NCBI RefSeq assembly: GCF_020885975.1
Contig: NZ_AP025183.1
Location: 1,240,001 to 1,304,000, forward strand
Length of the DNA: 64,000 nucleotides
Source of the DNA: Flavobacterium ammonificans
Lineage (GTDB): Bacteria; Bacteroidota; Bacteroidia; Flavobacteriales; Flavobacteriaceae
Direction of reading: 5' to 3'
A program made the position numbers and the translations under genes. Position 1 is the stretch's first letter; each line of letters starts with the position of its first letter. Shown piece after piece: positions 57,703 through 64,000 of the stretch. The notes under the pieces were generated by a model that was not told the origin of the DNA, did no database searches, and saw only the letters and a list, made by a program, of their open reading frames with translations.

Positions 57703-59532
57703 TTATTCGAGTGATTGCATACTTACCAATTTGTTGTAGGTTCCGTTCAATGCAATTAATTCTTCATGAGTGCCTTGTTCTACAATTCGGCCTTTTTGCA
57801 TTACCACAATTTTGTTTGCTTTTTGAATAGTAGAAAGGCGGTGTGCAATAACAATAGAAGTTCGGTTTTGCATCATATTTTCGAGGGCAACTTGCACAAA
57901 TTTTTCACTTTCAGTATCCAATGCTGAAGTCGCCTCGTCTAAAATCATAATTGGTGGATTTTTTAAAACTGCACGTGCAATCGATAGACGTTGTTTTTGA
58001 CCTCCTGATAATTTATTACCGCTATCACCTATATTAGTGTGAATTCCATGAGGCAATTCGTTCACAAATTCAAAAGCATTGGCAATTTTTAGGGCTTCGA
58101 TAATTTCTTCATCAGTAGCATCCTCTTTTCCTAAAGCAATATTAGCTTTTATTGTGTCATTAAATAATATACTGTCTTGAGTAACTAGGCCTATTAAACC
58201 TCGCAAGCAATGAATATCTAATTTTTTAATATCAATACCATCAATTTGAATGGTACCTTCGTTCACATCATAAAAGCGAGTCAATAAATTGGCAATTGTA
58301 CTTTTTCCACTACCAGATTGACCTACTAACGCAACTGTTTGCCCTTTGTTTACCTCTAATGAAAACTCTTTCAGTACATTATCATCTTTGTATTTAAAGT
58401 TGATATTTGAGATGGTAATATTTGAATCAAATGATTTTTTAATTATGGCATTTTTATCATTTGGAATGGTGTTTTCAATTTCTAAAACTTCAAAAACACG
58501 TTCGGCGGCAGCTAATCCATTTTTAACAGCATAAGAAGCTTTAGAGATGTTTTTGGCAGGTGTCAATATGTTGTAAGCAAGTAACATATATACAAGAAAT
58601 AGCGAGCCATCCAATGTTTTGTCGACTAATACTAGATTGCCCCCATACCAAAGTAAGGTTGCTATGGTCACAATTCCCATAAATTCGCTTAAGGGAGAAG
58701 CTAAATTATTTTTGTTTCCAATTAAATTTGAAAAAACAAAAAGTCTGTTGATGGAATCTCCAAACATAGTTTTGAATATTCCTTCAGCATTGTAACTTTT
58801 GATTACTTTAAGTCCAGATAAACTTTCTTCAACTAAAGAAATAAAATAACCACTTTCCTCTTGTGCTCGAGTGGATTTTGCTTTTAAACTTTTACCTACT
58901 TTTGAAATTACAAATCCTGAGATTGGTATAAAAATAAATACAAATAATGTTAAATTAACACTAATGTTTAACATCGCAATTATGGTAAAAAGTATTGTTA
59001 AAGGTTCTTTAACGATGAGTTCAAGAATAGAGAAAAATGAATTTTGAACTTCATTCACATCGCCTAGCATTCTCGCCATCATATCTCCTTTTCTTTTTTC
59101 TGAATAATAAGGGATAGGTAATTCTACAATCTTATCATACATCGTTTTTCTTAAATCACGCAAAACACCGTTTTTTAGATGGGTAATGTGATAAGAAGCT
59201 AAAAAATTAAATACATTTTTCAATAAAAAGGTAATAATTACTAATACAACCACTAACAATAAAGCAGACTCAGGCCCCTGTGTTTTATTTAAATGAGAGA
59301 TATTATAGAAAAGCCATTCTTTTCCAAATTTCCCAATATTTTCAATTCCGTTAAACACTGGTTCTTTGATTACTTCATTACTTTTTTTGAATAAAACTTC
59401 CAGTAATGGAAATAATGTAATCATGGAAAGAGTGCTAAATAAAGCGTACAAAACATTATATACAATGTTGAGAACAATGTTTGTCTTATACGGTTTCGTA
59501 TATGGTAATAGTTTAATTAAGTTTTTTTCCAT
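57703..59532 (-). CDS. ABC exporter, fused permease and ATPase (MsbA-like)
   Basis: The 609-residue half-transporter has six membrane helices (about 20-320) and a nucleotide-binding domain with Walker A GQSGSGKST, Q-loop TQDSILFNDT, signature LSGGQKQRLS, Walker B IMILDEATSALD and the switch His in VIAHRLSTI. It is a type IV exporter; MsbA-like lipid A flippases and multidrug exporters share this form, and the substrate cannot be read. It follows the phospho-sugar mutase gene by 4 bases. Confidence 0.94.
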   Translation of the reverse strand: MEKNLIKLLPYTKPYKTNIVLNIVYNVLYALFSTLSMITLFPLLEVLFKKSNEVIKEPVFNGIENIGKFGKEWLFYNISHLNKTQGPESALLLVVVLVIITFLLKNVFNFLASYHITHLKNGVLRDLRKTMYDKIVELPIPYYSEKRKGDMMARMLGDVNEVQNSFFSILELIVKEPLTILFTIIAMLNISVNLTLFVFIFIPISGFVISKVGKSLKAKSTRAQEESGYFISLVEESLSGLKVIKSYNAEGIFKTMFGDSINRLFVFSNLIGNKNNLASPLSEFMGIVTIATLLWYGGNLVLVDKTLDGSLFLVYMLLAYNILTPAKNISKASYAVKNGLAAAERVFEVLEIENTIPNDKNAIIKKSFDSNITISNINFKYKDDNVLKEFSLEVNKGQTVALVGQSGSGKSTIANLLTRFYDVNEGTIQIDGIDIKKLDIHCLRGLIGLVTQDSILFNDTIKANIALGKEDATDEEIIEALKIANAFEFVNELPHGIHTNIGDSGNKLSGGQKQRLSIARAVLKNPPIMILDEATSALDTESEKFVQVALENMMQNRTSIVIAHRLSTIQKANKIVVMQKGRIVEQGTHEELIALNGTYNKLVSMQSLE

Positions 59533-59536
59533 TAAT

Positions 59537-61267
59537 TTAATTCAATTGCATTGCTGCGATTATGTTTTTAATTTTTTGATCCAATTCAGTTTCAACTGCT
59601 CTGAAATTTTCGACTTTATCCAAAGTAGTGTTTACACTAAAATAGAATTTTATTTTTGGTTCCGTTCCACTAGGACGCGCACAAATTTTAGAACCGTCTT
59701 CCAAATAGTAGATTAACACATTCGATTTTGGAATAGCAATTGGCTCAATTTCGTTTGTTATTCTATTCAATGAAGTTGAATTTTGGTAATCATCAATACA
59801 TACCACACGTTGACCATTGATTTCATCAACGGGATTTTCACGCAAGTCAATCATCATTTGATTGATTTCGGCTAGCCCGTCAATACCTTTTTTGGTTAAC
59901 GAAATCAAATGCTCTTTGTAACAACCAAAATCAACATACAAATTCAATAATTCTTGGTATAACGAACTTCCTGAGGCTTTCGCCAAAGCGGCAATTTCGC
60001 AAACCAAAAGCGAAGCGCCCACCGCATCTTTGTCACGAACCGCATCGCCTACCATAAACCCAAAACTTTCTTCTCCACCGCCAATGAATTTTTGGTTAGG
60101 GAAATCTTTAATCATTTTGGCAATCCATTTGAAACCAGTCAAACCAACTTTGCATTCCACTCCATAAGCAGAGGCTAATTCGAGCATCATCGGAGTCGAT
60201 ACAATTGTCGAACCTACGAATTCAGTTCCAGTAATTTTATCGGCACGTTTCCATTGTTCTAATAAAAATGCCGTCATGATAATCATTGTCTGATTACCAT
60301 TCAATAATATCATTTTACCTTCAGTATTTCTTACAGCTACGCCTAAACGATCTGAATCGGGATCAGTACCAATTACAATATCAGCATCTGTTTCTTCCGC
60401 TAATTGCATTGCCATACTTAAAGCTTCTGGTTCTTCTGGATTAGGGGATTTAACAGTCGGAAAATCTCCGTTTGGTTCTGCTTGTTCTTTAACAATATGA
60501 ACTTGTGAGTATCCCGCTTGCGCCAAAACGGTTGGAATCGATTTAATCGAAGTTCCGTGTAGCGAAGTGTATACGATTTTTAAGTTTTCTTTGGCTGCTG
60601 CCGGTGTTGTTTTGAAACTGGCGTTCTCAATTGTAGATTGATGAAAAGCAGCATCGACTTCTGCTCCAATATATTGAATTAGATCAGCGTTGGCTTCAAA
60701 CTTGATTTCGTCATAATTCAAGGCTTCGATTAACTCAATAATTTCGCCATCTTGTGGCGGAACTAATTGACCTCCATCTTGCCAATATACTTTGTATCCA
60801 TTGTATTCTGGTGGATTATGAGAAGCAGTCAACACAATTCCTGCGTGACAATTCAAATGTTTTACGGTGAATGACAATTCGGGAGTTGTACGTAATTCTG
60901 AAAATAAGAAAACTTGAATTCCATTGGCAGAAAATACATCAGCAACTACTTTAGCTAAAGTATCGCTATTGTGTCGGCAATCGTAAGCAATCGCTACGCG
61001 TAAATTTTCTCCAGGAAATACTTTTTTCAAATAGTTAGACAAACCTTGGGTATTTTTTCCTAAGGTGTATTGGTTAATACGGTTAGTTCCAACTCCCATA
61101 ATACCGCGCATTCCGCCCGTTCCAAATTCTAAATTCTTATAAAAACTTTCTTCTAGCTCTTGTGGAGCTGAAGTCATCATTTCTTTAATTGTATTTTGAG
61201 TTGCTGAGTCAAAATTAGGCGAGAGCCATTCGTTTACTTTGTCTAAAATAGTTTGTTTGATTTCCAT
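59537..61267 (-). CDS. Phospho-sugar mutase (phosphoglucomutase/phosphomannomutase family)
   Basis: The 576-residue alpha-D-phosphohexomutase shows the phosphoserine loop TASHNPPEYNGYKVYW (Ser149), the metal loop DPDSDRLG in VIGTDPDSDRLGVAV, the sugar-binding GGEESFGFM and a C-terminal phosphate-binding ARPSGTEPKIKFYF. Length and loop order match the long form common in Bacteroidota. It interconverts hexose 1- and 6-phosphates, supplying sugar for envelope polysaccharides or storage. It is followed by the ABC exporter gene after 4 bases. Upstream lies the ORF6N gene, which looks like an insertion between this gene and the glycosyltransferase. Confidence 0.95.
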   Translation of the reverse strand: MEIKQTILDKVNEWLSPNFDSATQNTIKEMMTSAPQELEESFYKNLEFGTGGMRGIMGVGTNRINQYTLGKNTQGLSNYLKKVFPGENLRVAIAYDCRHNSDTLAKVVADVFSANGIQVFLFSELRTTPELSFTVKHLNCHAGIVLTASHNPPEYNGYKVYWQDGGQLVPPQDGEIIELIEALNYDEIKFEANADLIQYIGAEVDAAFHQSTIENASFKTTPAAAKENLKIVYTSLHGTSIKSIPTVLAQAGYSQVHIVKEQAEPNGDFPTVKSPNPEEPEALSMAMQLAEETDADIVIGTDPDSDRLGVAVRNTEGKMILLNGNQTMIIMTAFLLEQWKRADKITGTEFVGSTIVSTPMMLELASAYGVECKVGLTGFKWIAKMIKDFPNQKFIGGGEESFGFMVGDAVRDKDAVGASLLVCEIAALAKASGSSLYQELLNLYVDFGCYKEHLISLTKKGIDGLAEINQMMIDLRENPVDEINGQRVVCIDDYQNSTSLNRITNEIEPIAIPKSNVLIYYLEDGSKICARPSGTEPKIKFYFSVNTTLDKVENFRAVETELDQKIKNIIAAMQLN

Positions 61268-61276
61268 TTATGTCTA

Positions 61277-61363
61277 TTATTTGGTATAACCAATCTTTTT
61301 TCGTTCTTGTTGCATTTGATGTTGTTGTTTGGAATCCATCAAATGATTAAGTGCTTTATAAAT
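61277..61363 (-). pseudogene. Displaced C-terminal tail of the ORF6N gene
   Basis: The minus strand reads IYKALNHLMDSKQQHQMQQE then RKKIGYTK and a TAA at 61279-61277, in a frame offset from the ORF6N frame that ends at 61339. The sequence matches the usual ORF6N family tail, so it is a remnant detached by the GC-rich stretch at 61364-61398. Confidence 0.7.
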
Positions 61364-61800
61364 CTCTGGACCCGAGCCTTAAGGCGAACAGGCGCAGCAA
61401 ATTGTTGCTCAATTTCCGTTACTCGTTTTGTTAATTCTTCATACGTCAGTGCGAATTTTCGAAGCGAAACAAAACTCCGCATGATGGCAATATTAATTTC
61501 AATGGCTCTTTCATTGTTCAATACACTTGAAAGCATTGCTACGCCCTGTTCTGTAAACGCAAAGGGCATGTATCTTATTCCTCCTCTGTTTGAGGTCACA
61601 ATTTGTGACCTCAAACATTGAAATTCTTCTTCGGTTAATTCAAACATAAAGTCTTCAGGAAACCTATTGATATTTCTTCGTACCGCTTGTTTTAAAACTT
61701 TAGTGCTTGTTTCGTACAATTCAGCTAAATCAAAATCGAGTAGCACTTTGTGACCTCTAATTTCGATAATTTTTTGGGTAATGATTTGGGAGTTGGGCAT
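61339..61800 (-). CDS. ORF6N domain protein with an out-of-frame C-terminal tail
   Basis: The 153-residue protein carries an ORF6N DNA-binding domain: KIIEIRGHKVLLDFDLAELYETSTKVLKQAVRRNINRFPEDFMFELTEEEFQCL and RGGIRYMPFAFTEQGVAMLSSVLNNERAIEINIAIMRSF. The frame then reads EIEQQF followed by AAPVRLKARVQRFIKHLII and stops. Beyond 61363 another frame gives IYKALNHLMDSKQQHQMQQE, then RKKIGYTK and a stop at 61277, which is the tail expected for the family. A 35-nt GC-rich stretch (61364-61398) separates the two frames. Domain function as a phage-type repressor or accessory regulator is inferred. The gene interrupts a sugar-gene run. Confidence 0.8.
   Translation of the reverse strand: MPNSQIITQKIIEIRGHKVLLDFDLAELYETSTKVLKQAVRRNINRFPEDFMFELTEEEFQCLRSQIVTSNRGGIRYMPFAFTEQGVAMLSSVLNNERAIEINIAIMRSFVSLRKFALTYEELTKRVTEIEQQFAAPVRLKARVQRFIKHLII
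61588..61616. repeat. 29-base palindrome inside the ORF6N gene
   Basis: GTTTGAGGTCACAA and TTGTGACCTCAAAC are perfect 14-base inverted arms around one central T. It lies within the coding sequence for residues around LRSQIVTS. A single half-site GAGGTCACAAA recurs upstream in the same gene near 61747-61757. Confidence 0.8.
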
Positions 61801-61817
61801 TTAATTCAAATTAGTTT

Positions 61818-62771
61818 TCAATTCAGTTCATTAGCAATTTTATAACGTTCTTCATTATTTTTTGTGCGAAGGATTATTTCGCCTAAAAATCCAGCTAGGA
61901 ATAATTGCGAACCAATGATCATAGCGGTTAACGCGATATAAAACAGTGGATTATTTGTTACCAATATGGTATCGTAACCCGAGTACAAACGGAATAATTT
62001 GACACCAATAATCAAACCTGTAGATACAAAACCAATGATAAACATTAACACGCCCACAGCTCCAAAAAAGTGCATAGGTCGTTTCCCATAACGTGATAAA
62101 AACCAAATGGTAATTAAATCTAAAAACCCATTGATAAATCGGTTCATGCCAAATTTGGATTCACCGTATTTTCTGGCTTGATGTTGTACTACTTTTTCGC
62201 CAATTTTATTAAAACCTGCATTTTTTGCTAATACAGGTATATAACGGTGCATTTCTCCTGAAACTTCTACGTTTTTCACTACCGCATTTTTGTATGCTTT
62301 TAGACCGCAATTGAAATCATTCAAATACACACCCGAAGTTTTTCGAGCAGCCCAGTTGAATAATTTGGAAGGCAAATTTTTAGCAACAACAGAATCGTAG
62401 CGTTTCTTTTTCCATCCCGAAACCAAGTCAAAGTTTCCATTGGTAATCATGTCATATAATCCAGGAATTTCTTCCGGGCTATCTTGCAAATCAGCATCCA
62501 TAGTAATGATAACATCTCCTTTGGCTTTGGCAAAACCTGCATGTAAGGCTTGCGACTTGCCAAAATTCTTCATGAAACGAATTCCTTTTACATTCGAATT
62601 TTCCTGAGCAAATTGTTCGATACACTGCCAAGAATTATCTGTACTACCATCATCAAGGAAGATGATTTCGTAAGTGTAATTATTGGTTTGCATCACTTTG
62701 ACAATCCAAGTGTACAATTCGTTCAATGATTCCTCTTCGTTAAGAAGCGGGATAAGTATGGATAGATTCAT
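61818..62771 (-). CDS. Glycosyltransferase family 2, polyprenyl-phosphate sugar transferase type
   Basis: The 317-residue protein has a GT-A domain: LSILIPLLNEEESLNELYTWI, IIFLDDGSTDNSWQC and the metal motif DADLQDSPEEIPGLYDMI (DxD at DAD). The QHQARKYGESKFGMNRFINGFLDL segment is typical of DPM1/ArnC/GtrB-like enzymes. Two C-terminal membrane helices follow (about 235-300). Such proteins add a sugar to undecaprenyl phosphate at the inner membrane for later transfer outside. It is 6 bases downstream of DUF4199 and upstream of the ORF6N gene; the phospho-sugar mutase beyond fits a sugar-supply role. Confidence 0.93.
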   Translation of the reverse strand: MNLSILIPLLNEEESLNELYTWIVKVMQTNNYTYEIIFLDDGSTDNSWQCIEQFAQENSNVKGIRFMKNFGKSQALHAGFAKAKGDVIITMDADLQDSPEEIPGLYDMITNGNFDLVSGWKKKRYDSVVAKNLPSKLFNWAARKTSGVYLNDFNCGLKAYKNAVVKNVEVSGEMHRYIPVLAKNAGFNKIGEKVVQHQARKYGESKFGMNRFINGFLDLITIWFLSRYGKRPMHFFGAVGVLMFIIGFVSTGLIIGVKLFRLYSGYDTILVTNNPLFYIALTAMIIGSQLFLAGFLGEIILRTKNNEERYKIANELN

Positions 62772-62777
62772 GTAGTA

Positions 62778-63305
62778 TTATTCTTGTGACTTACTTTTAA
62801 AAAATGCGGCCATAATTAAACCAAAAATTGAACTAAAAACGATGCTTGAAACAGATCCTTTTAGTAATTCAATAGTTGAAAAAGGATTACTATCTTTCAT
62901 TTTTGAAATTACATCATTAATAGCCGCAGGAGGAGAATTGAATTTTTCCATCATGGCGATTGTGTTTTTTAAAGTAATTTCTTTAAGTGTGTCTTGAGCA
63001 GACGGATCGATAACATTAAATAGTAAAATATTAAAAGCAGTTCCTATTAATATAGCAATTACAGCACATATAAAGTAGGTGGTAAAGGCTTCTTTAAATG
63101 GAAAAACACCTTTTAATTCTTTTTTAGTTTTAGAAAGCAATACAATTCCTAAAACTAAATAAATCATAATACTTAGAACACCAACCCACCAAGAAACAAA
63201 AAAGTTCAAATCTATTGCATAAATAGAAGCAGTGATTAATGAAGAAAGTATACCTACTAAAACACCAAATGTGATACCATTTCTTTTTATAATTTCGTTT
63301 ATCAT
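62778..63305 (-). CDS. DUF4199 family membrane protein
   Basis: The 175-residue protein has four membrane helices and the DUF4199 layout: EIIKRNGITFGVLVGILSSLITASIYAID, LVLGIVLLSKTKKELKGVFPFKEAFTTYFICAVIAI, and a long extracytoplasmic or cytoplasmic loop with several Ile/Asn-rich helices before a last helix. The family is common in Bacteroidota and its function is unknown. The glycosyltransferase gene follows after 6 bases and is therefore probably cotranscribed. A TATATTTG box precedes it. Confidence 0.87.
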   Translation of the reverse strand: MINEIIKRNGITFGVLVGILSSLITASIYAIDLNFFVSWWVGVLSIMIYLVLGIVLLSKTKKELKGVFPFKEAFTTYFICAVIAILIGTAFNILLFNVIDPSAQDTLKEITLKNTIAMMEKFNSPPAAINDVISKMKDSNPFSTIELLKGSVSSIVFSSIFGLIMAAFFKSKSQE

Positions 63306-63330
63306 GACTTTGTAGTTTTAAATTAATCTA

Positions 63331-63338
63331 CAAATATA
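63331..63338 (-). promoter_or_regulatory. -7 box for the DUF4199-glycosyltransferase run
   Basis: The minus strand reads TATATTTG, 25 bases before the DUF4199 ATG at 63305. Confidence 0.55.
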
Positions 63339-63405
63339 GTAATTCCGAGTTTATTTGCTGCTAAAAATCAGTATTAAGCCATAGTTAAAAAAAGTAAGTT
63401 AAAGA

Positions 63406-63435
63406 TTTGTTTATTGAAAAATAAGTGTAAATTTG
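63406..63435 (+). promoter_or_regulatory. rpmE2 promoter
   Basis: TTTG (63406-63409) and TAAATTTG (63428-63435) are 18 bases apart, a complete Bacteroidota promoter. The leader to the ATG at 63548 is about 105 bases, longer than for other genes in the window. Confidence 0.7.
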
Positions 63436-63547
63436 CAGTCTCAAAATAATAATGTAAAACAAAAAGTTATAATCGGTTTATACCTTTTCTGTTAGAAGAA
63501 AAGCTTCAAAGCAAGATTATAATTGAATTTAATAAAAAAGAATTACG

Positions 63548-63799
63548 ATGAAAAAAGGTGTACACCCAGAAAATTACAGATTAGTTGCTTTTAAAGACAT
63601 GTCAAATGATGACGTTTTTATTACTAAATCTACTGCTGATGCTAAAGAAACAATCACTGTTGATGGTGTAGAATATCCAGTTGTTAAAATGGAGATTTCT
63701 AGAACTTCTCACCCTTTTTACACAGGTAAATCTAAATTAATTGATACTGCAGGACGTATCGATAAATTCAAAACGAAATACGCGAAACACGTTAAATAA
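63548..63799 (+). CDS. rpmE2: 50S ribosomal protein L31, type B (zinc-free form)
   Basis: The 83-residue protein matches L31 type [36 protein letters not shown], then [35 protein letters not shown]. It has no cysteines, so it is the zinc-independent version that some bacteria use instead of, or in addition to, zinc-binding L31. L31 sits at the central protuberance and bridges the two subunits. It is preceded by a long leader that may regulate it and ends at a strong terminator. Confidence 0.97.
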   Translation: MKKGVHPENYRLVAFKDMSNDDVFITKSTADAKETITVDGVEYPVVKMEISRTSHPFYTGKSKLIDTAGRIDKFKTKYAKHVK

Positions 63800-63824
63800 T
63801 TTTAATTTGTTTTTTTACTATACT

Positions 63825-63855
63825 AAGCCTCACAATTTGTGAGGCTTTTTTTATG
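63825..63855 (+). terminator. Terminator of rpmE2
   Basis: AAGCCTCACA (63825-63834) and TGTGAGGCTT (63838-63847) form a 10-bp stem with a 3-base loop and are followed by seven T residues. Confidence 0.88.
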
Positions 63856-63901
63856 TAAATCTTTGTAACTTTGAGCCTTTATAACTTTGTAAAAATTTAA
63901 A

Positions 63902-64000
63902 ATGAATTATATTCTTTTCGACGGTCCCTCTAGAAATGCCCTTTTGCCTTTTACTTTCACACGTCCCGTTGCCGATATTTTAATTGGAATTTTGACAATT
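63902..64000 (+). CDS. GlmU-like sugar-phosphate nucleotidyltransferase, N-terminal fragment
   Basis: The frame from the ATG at 63902 runs off the right edge with 33 codons: MNYILFDGPSRNALLPFTFT followed by RPVADILIGILTI. This opening is typical of the Bacteroidota GlmU-like family (alternative GlmU, putative sugar nucleotidyl transferase) that lies after rpmE2 in many relatives. The catalytic and hexapeptide domains lie beyond the window, so function cannot be judged further. Confidence 0.7.
   Translation, partial: MNYILFDGPSRNALLPFTFTRPVADILIGILTI

Noticed and set aside
1..64000. CRISPR array, IS element or prophage
   Set aside because: No regularly spaced repeats, transposase motifs or phage structural genes are present; ORF6N is the only phage-related domain and stands alone.

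Overview
The window is a stretch of chromosome from a Flavobacterium-like member of the Bacteroidota. The evidence is AT-rich DNA, genes that start without clear Shine-Dalgarno sequences, many TAnnTTTG boxes (the Bacteroidota -7 promoter element, sometimes with TTG or TTTG 16 to 23 bases upstream), outer-membrane genes of the CarboxypepD_reg/TonB/DUF5686 type, and lineage families such as DUF4290, DUF5683, DUF6428 and DUF4199. It is mostly core genome. I see no prophage, IS element, CRISPR array or large island.

Layout: 1-6.6 kb holds a partial alpha/beta hydrolase, a cysteine-less zinc-ribbon-family coiled-coil protein with Nif3, an exported protein, a YoeB-type toxin-antitoxin pair directly in front of lpxK, then gap and lipA. 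6.6-12 kb (mostly minus strand) holds an ECF sigma factor with a glycosyltransferase, murB, a DUF2461 protein, a rhodanese-thioredoxin lipoprotein and recF. 12-18.3 kb (plus) holds a TPR membrane protein, ribH, mutL, two rhomboid proteases and a membrane-anchored EEP-fold hydrolase. 18.3-23.6 kb (minus) is the conserved block parA-parB-DUF5683-dapB-lepB-wbqC-like. tRNA-Pro and trxB follow. 25-29.4 kb is a minus-strand PadR/PspC/GIN-domain envelope cluster. 30-33 kb is a compact arsenic-resistance operon (arsR, DUF6428, phosphatase-like arsenate reductase, ACR3) with a small cysteine-rich secreted peptide beside it.

33-44 kb holds fbp, tRNA-Met, a START-like protein, a PLP class IV enzyme, YqgE, HU, fmt, recQ, an AAA ATPase, DUF493, DUF4290, murA (Asp in place of the catalytic Cys) and a CDF metal exporter. 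44-50 kb is envelope genes (DUF5686, two beta-barrel proteins, a lipoprotein) with aroQ and xerD. 50-57 kb holds rny, a probable 6S RNA, zapA with a partner coiled-coil gene, an M23 peptidase and a TonB-dependent receptor. 57-64 kb holds DUF2971, an ABC exporter, a phospho-sugar mutase, an ORF6N gene whose C-terminal tail is shifted out of frame by a GC-rich stretch, a glycosyltransferase, DUF4199, rpmE2 and the start of a GlmU-like gene.

The non-coding observations that most merit checking are the 6S RNA candidate, terminators that abut the next start codon, a structured intergenic element at 28.8 kb, the GC-rich stretch and a 29-base palindrome inside the ORF6N gene, and a palindromic repeat that supplies the stop codon of the arsenic phosphatase gene. 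All functional calls rest on motif reading by eye; no database search was run.
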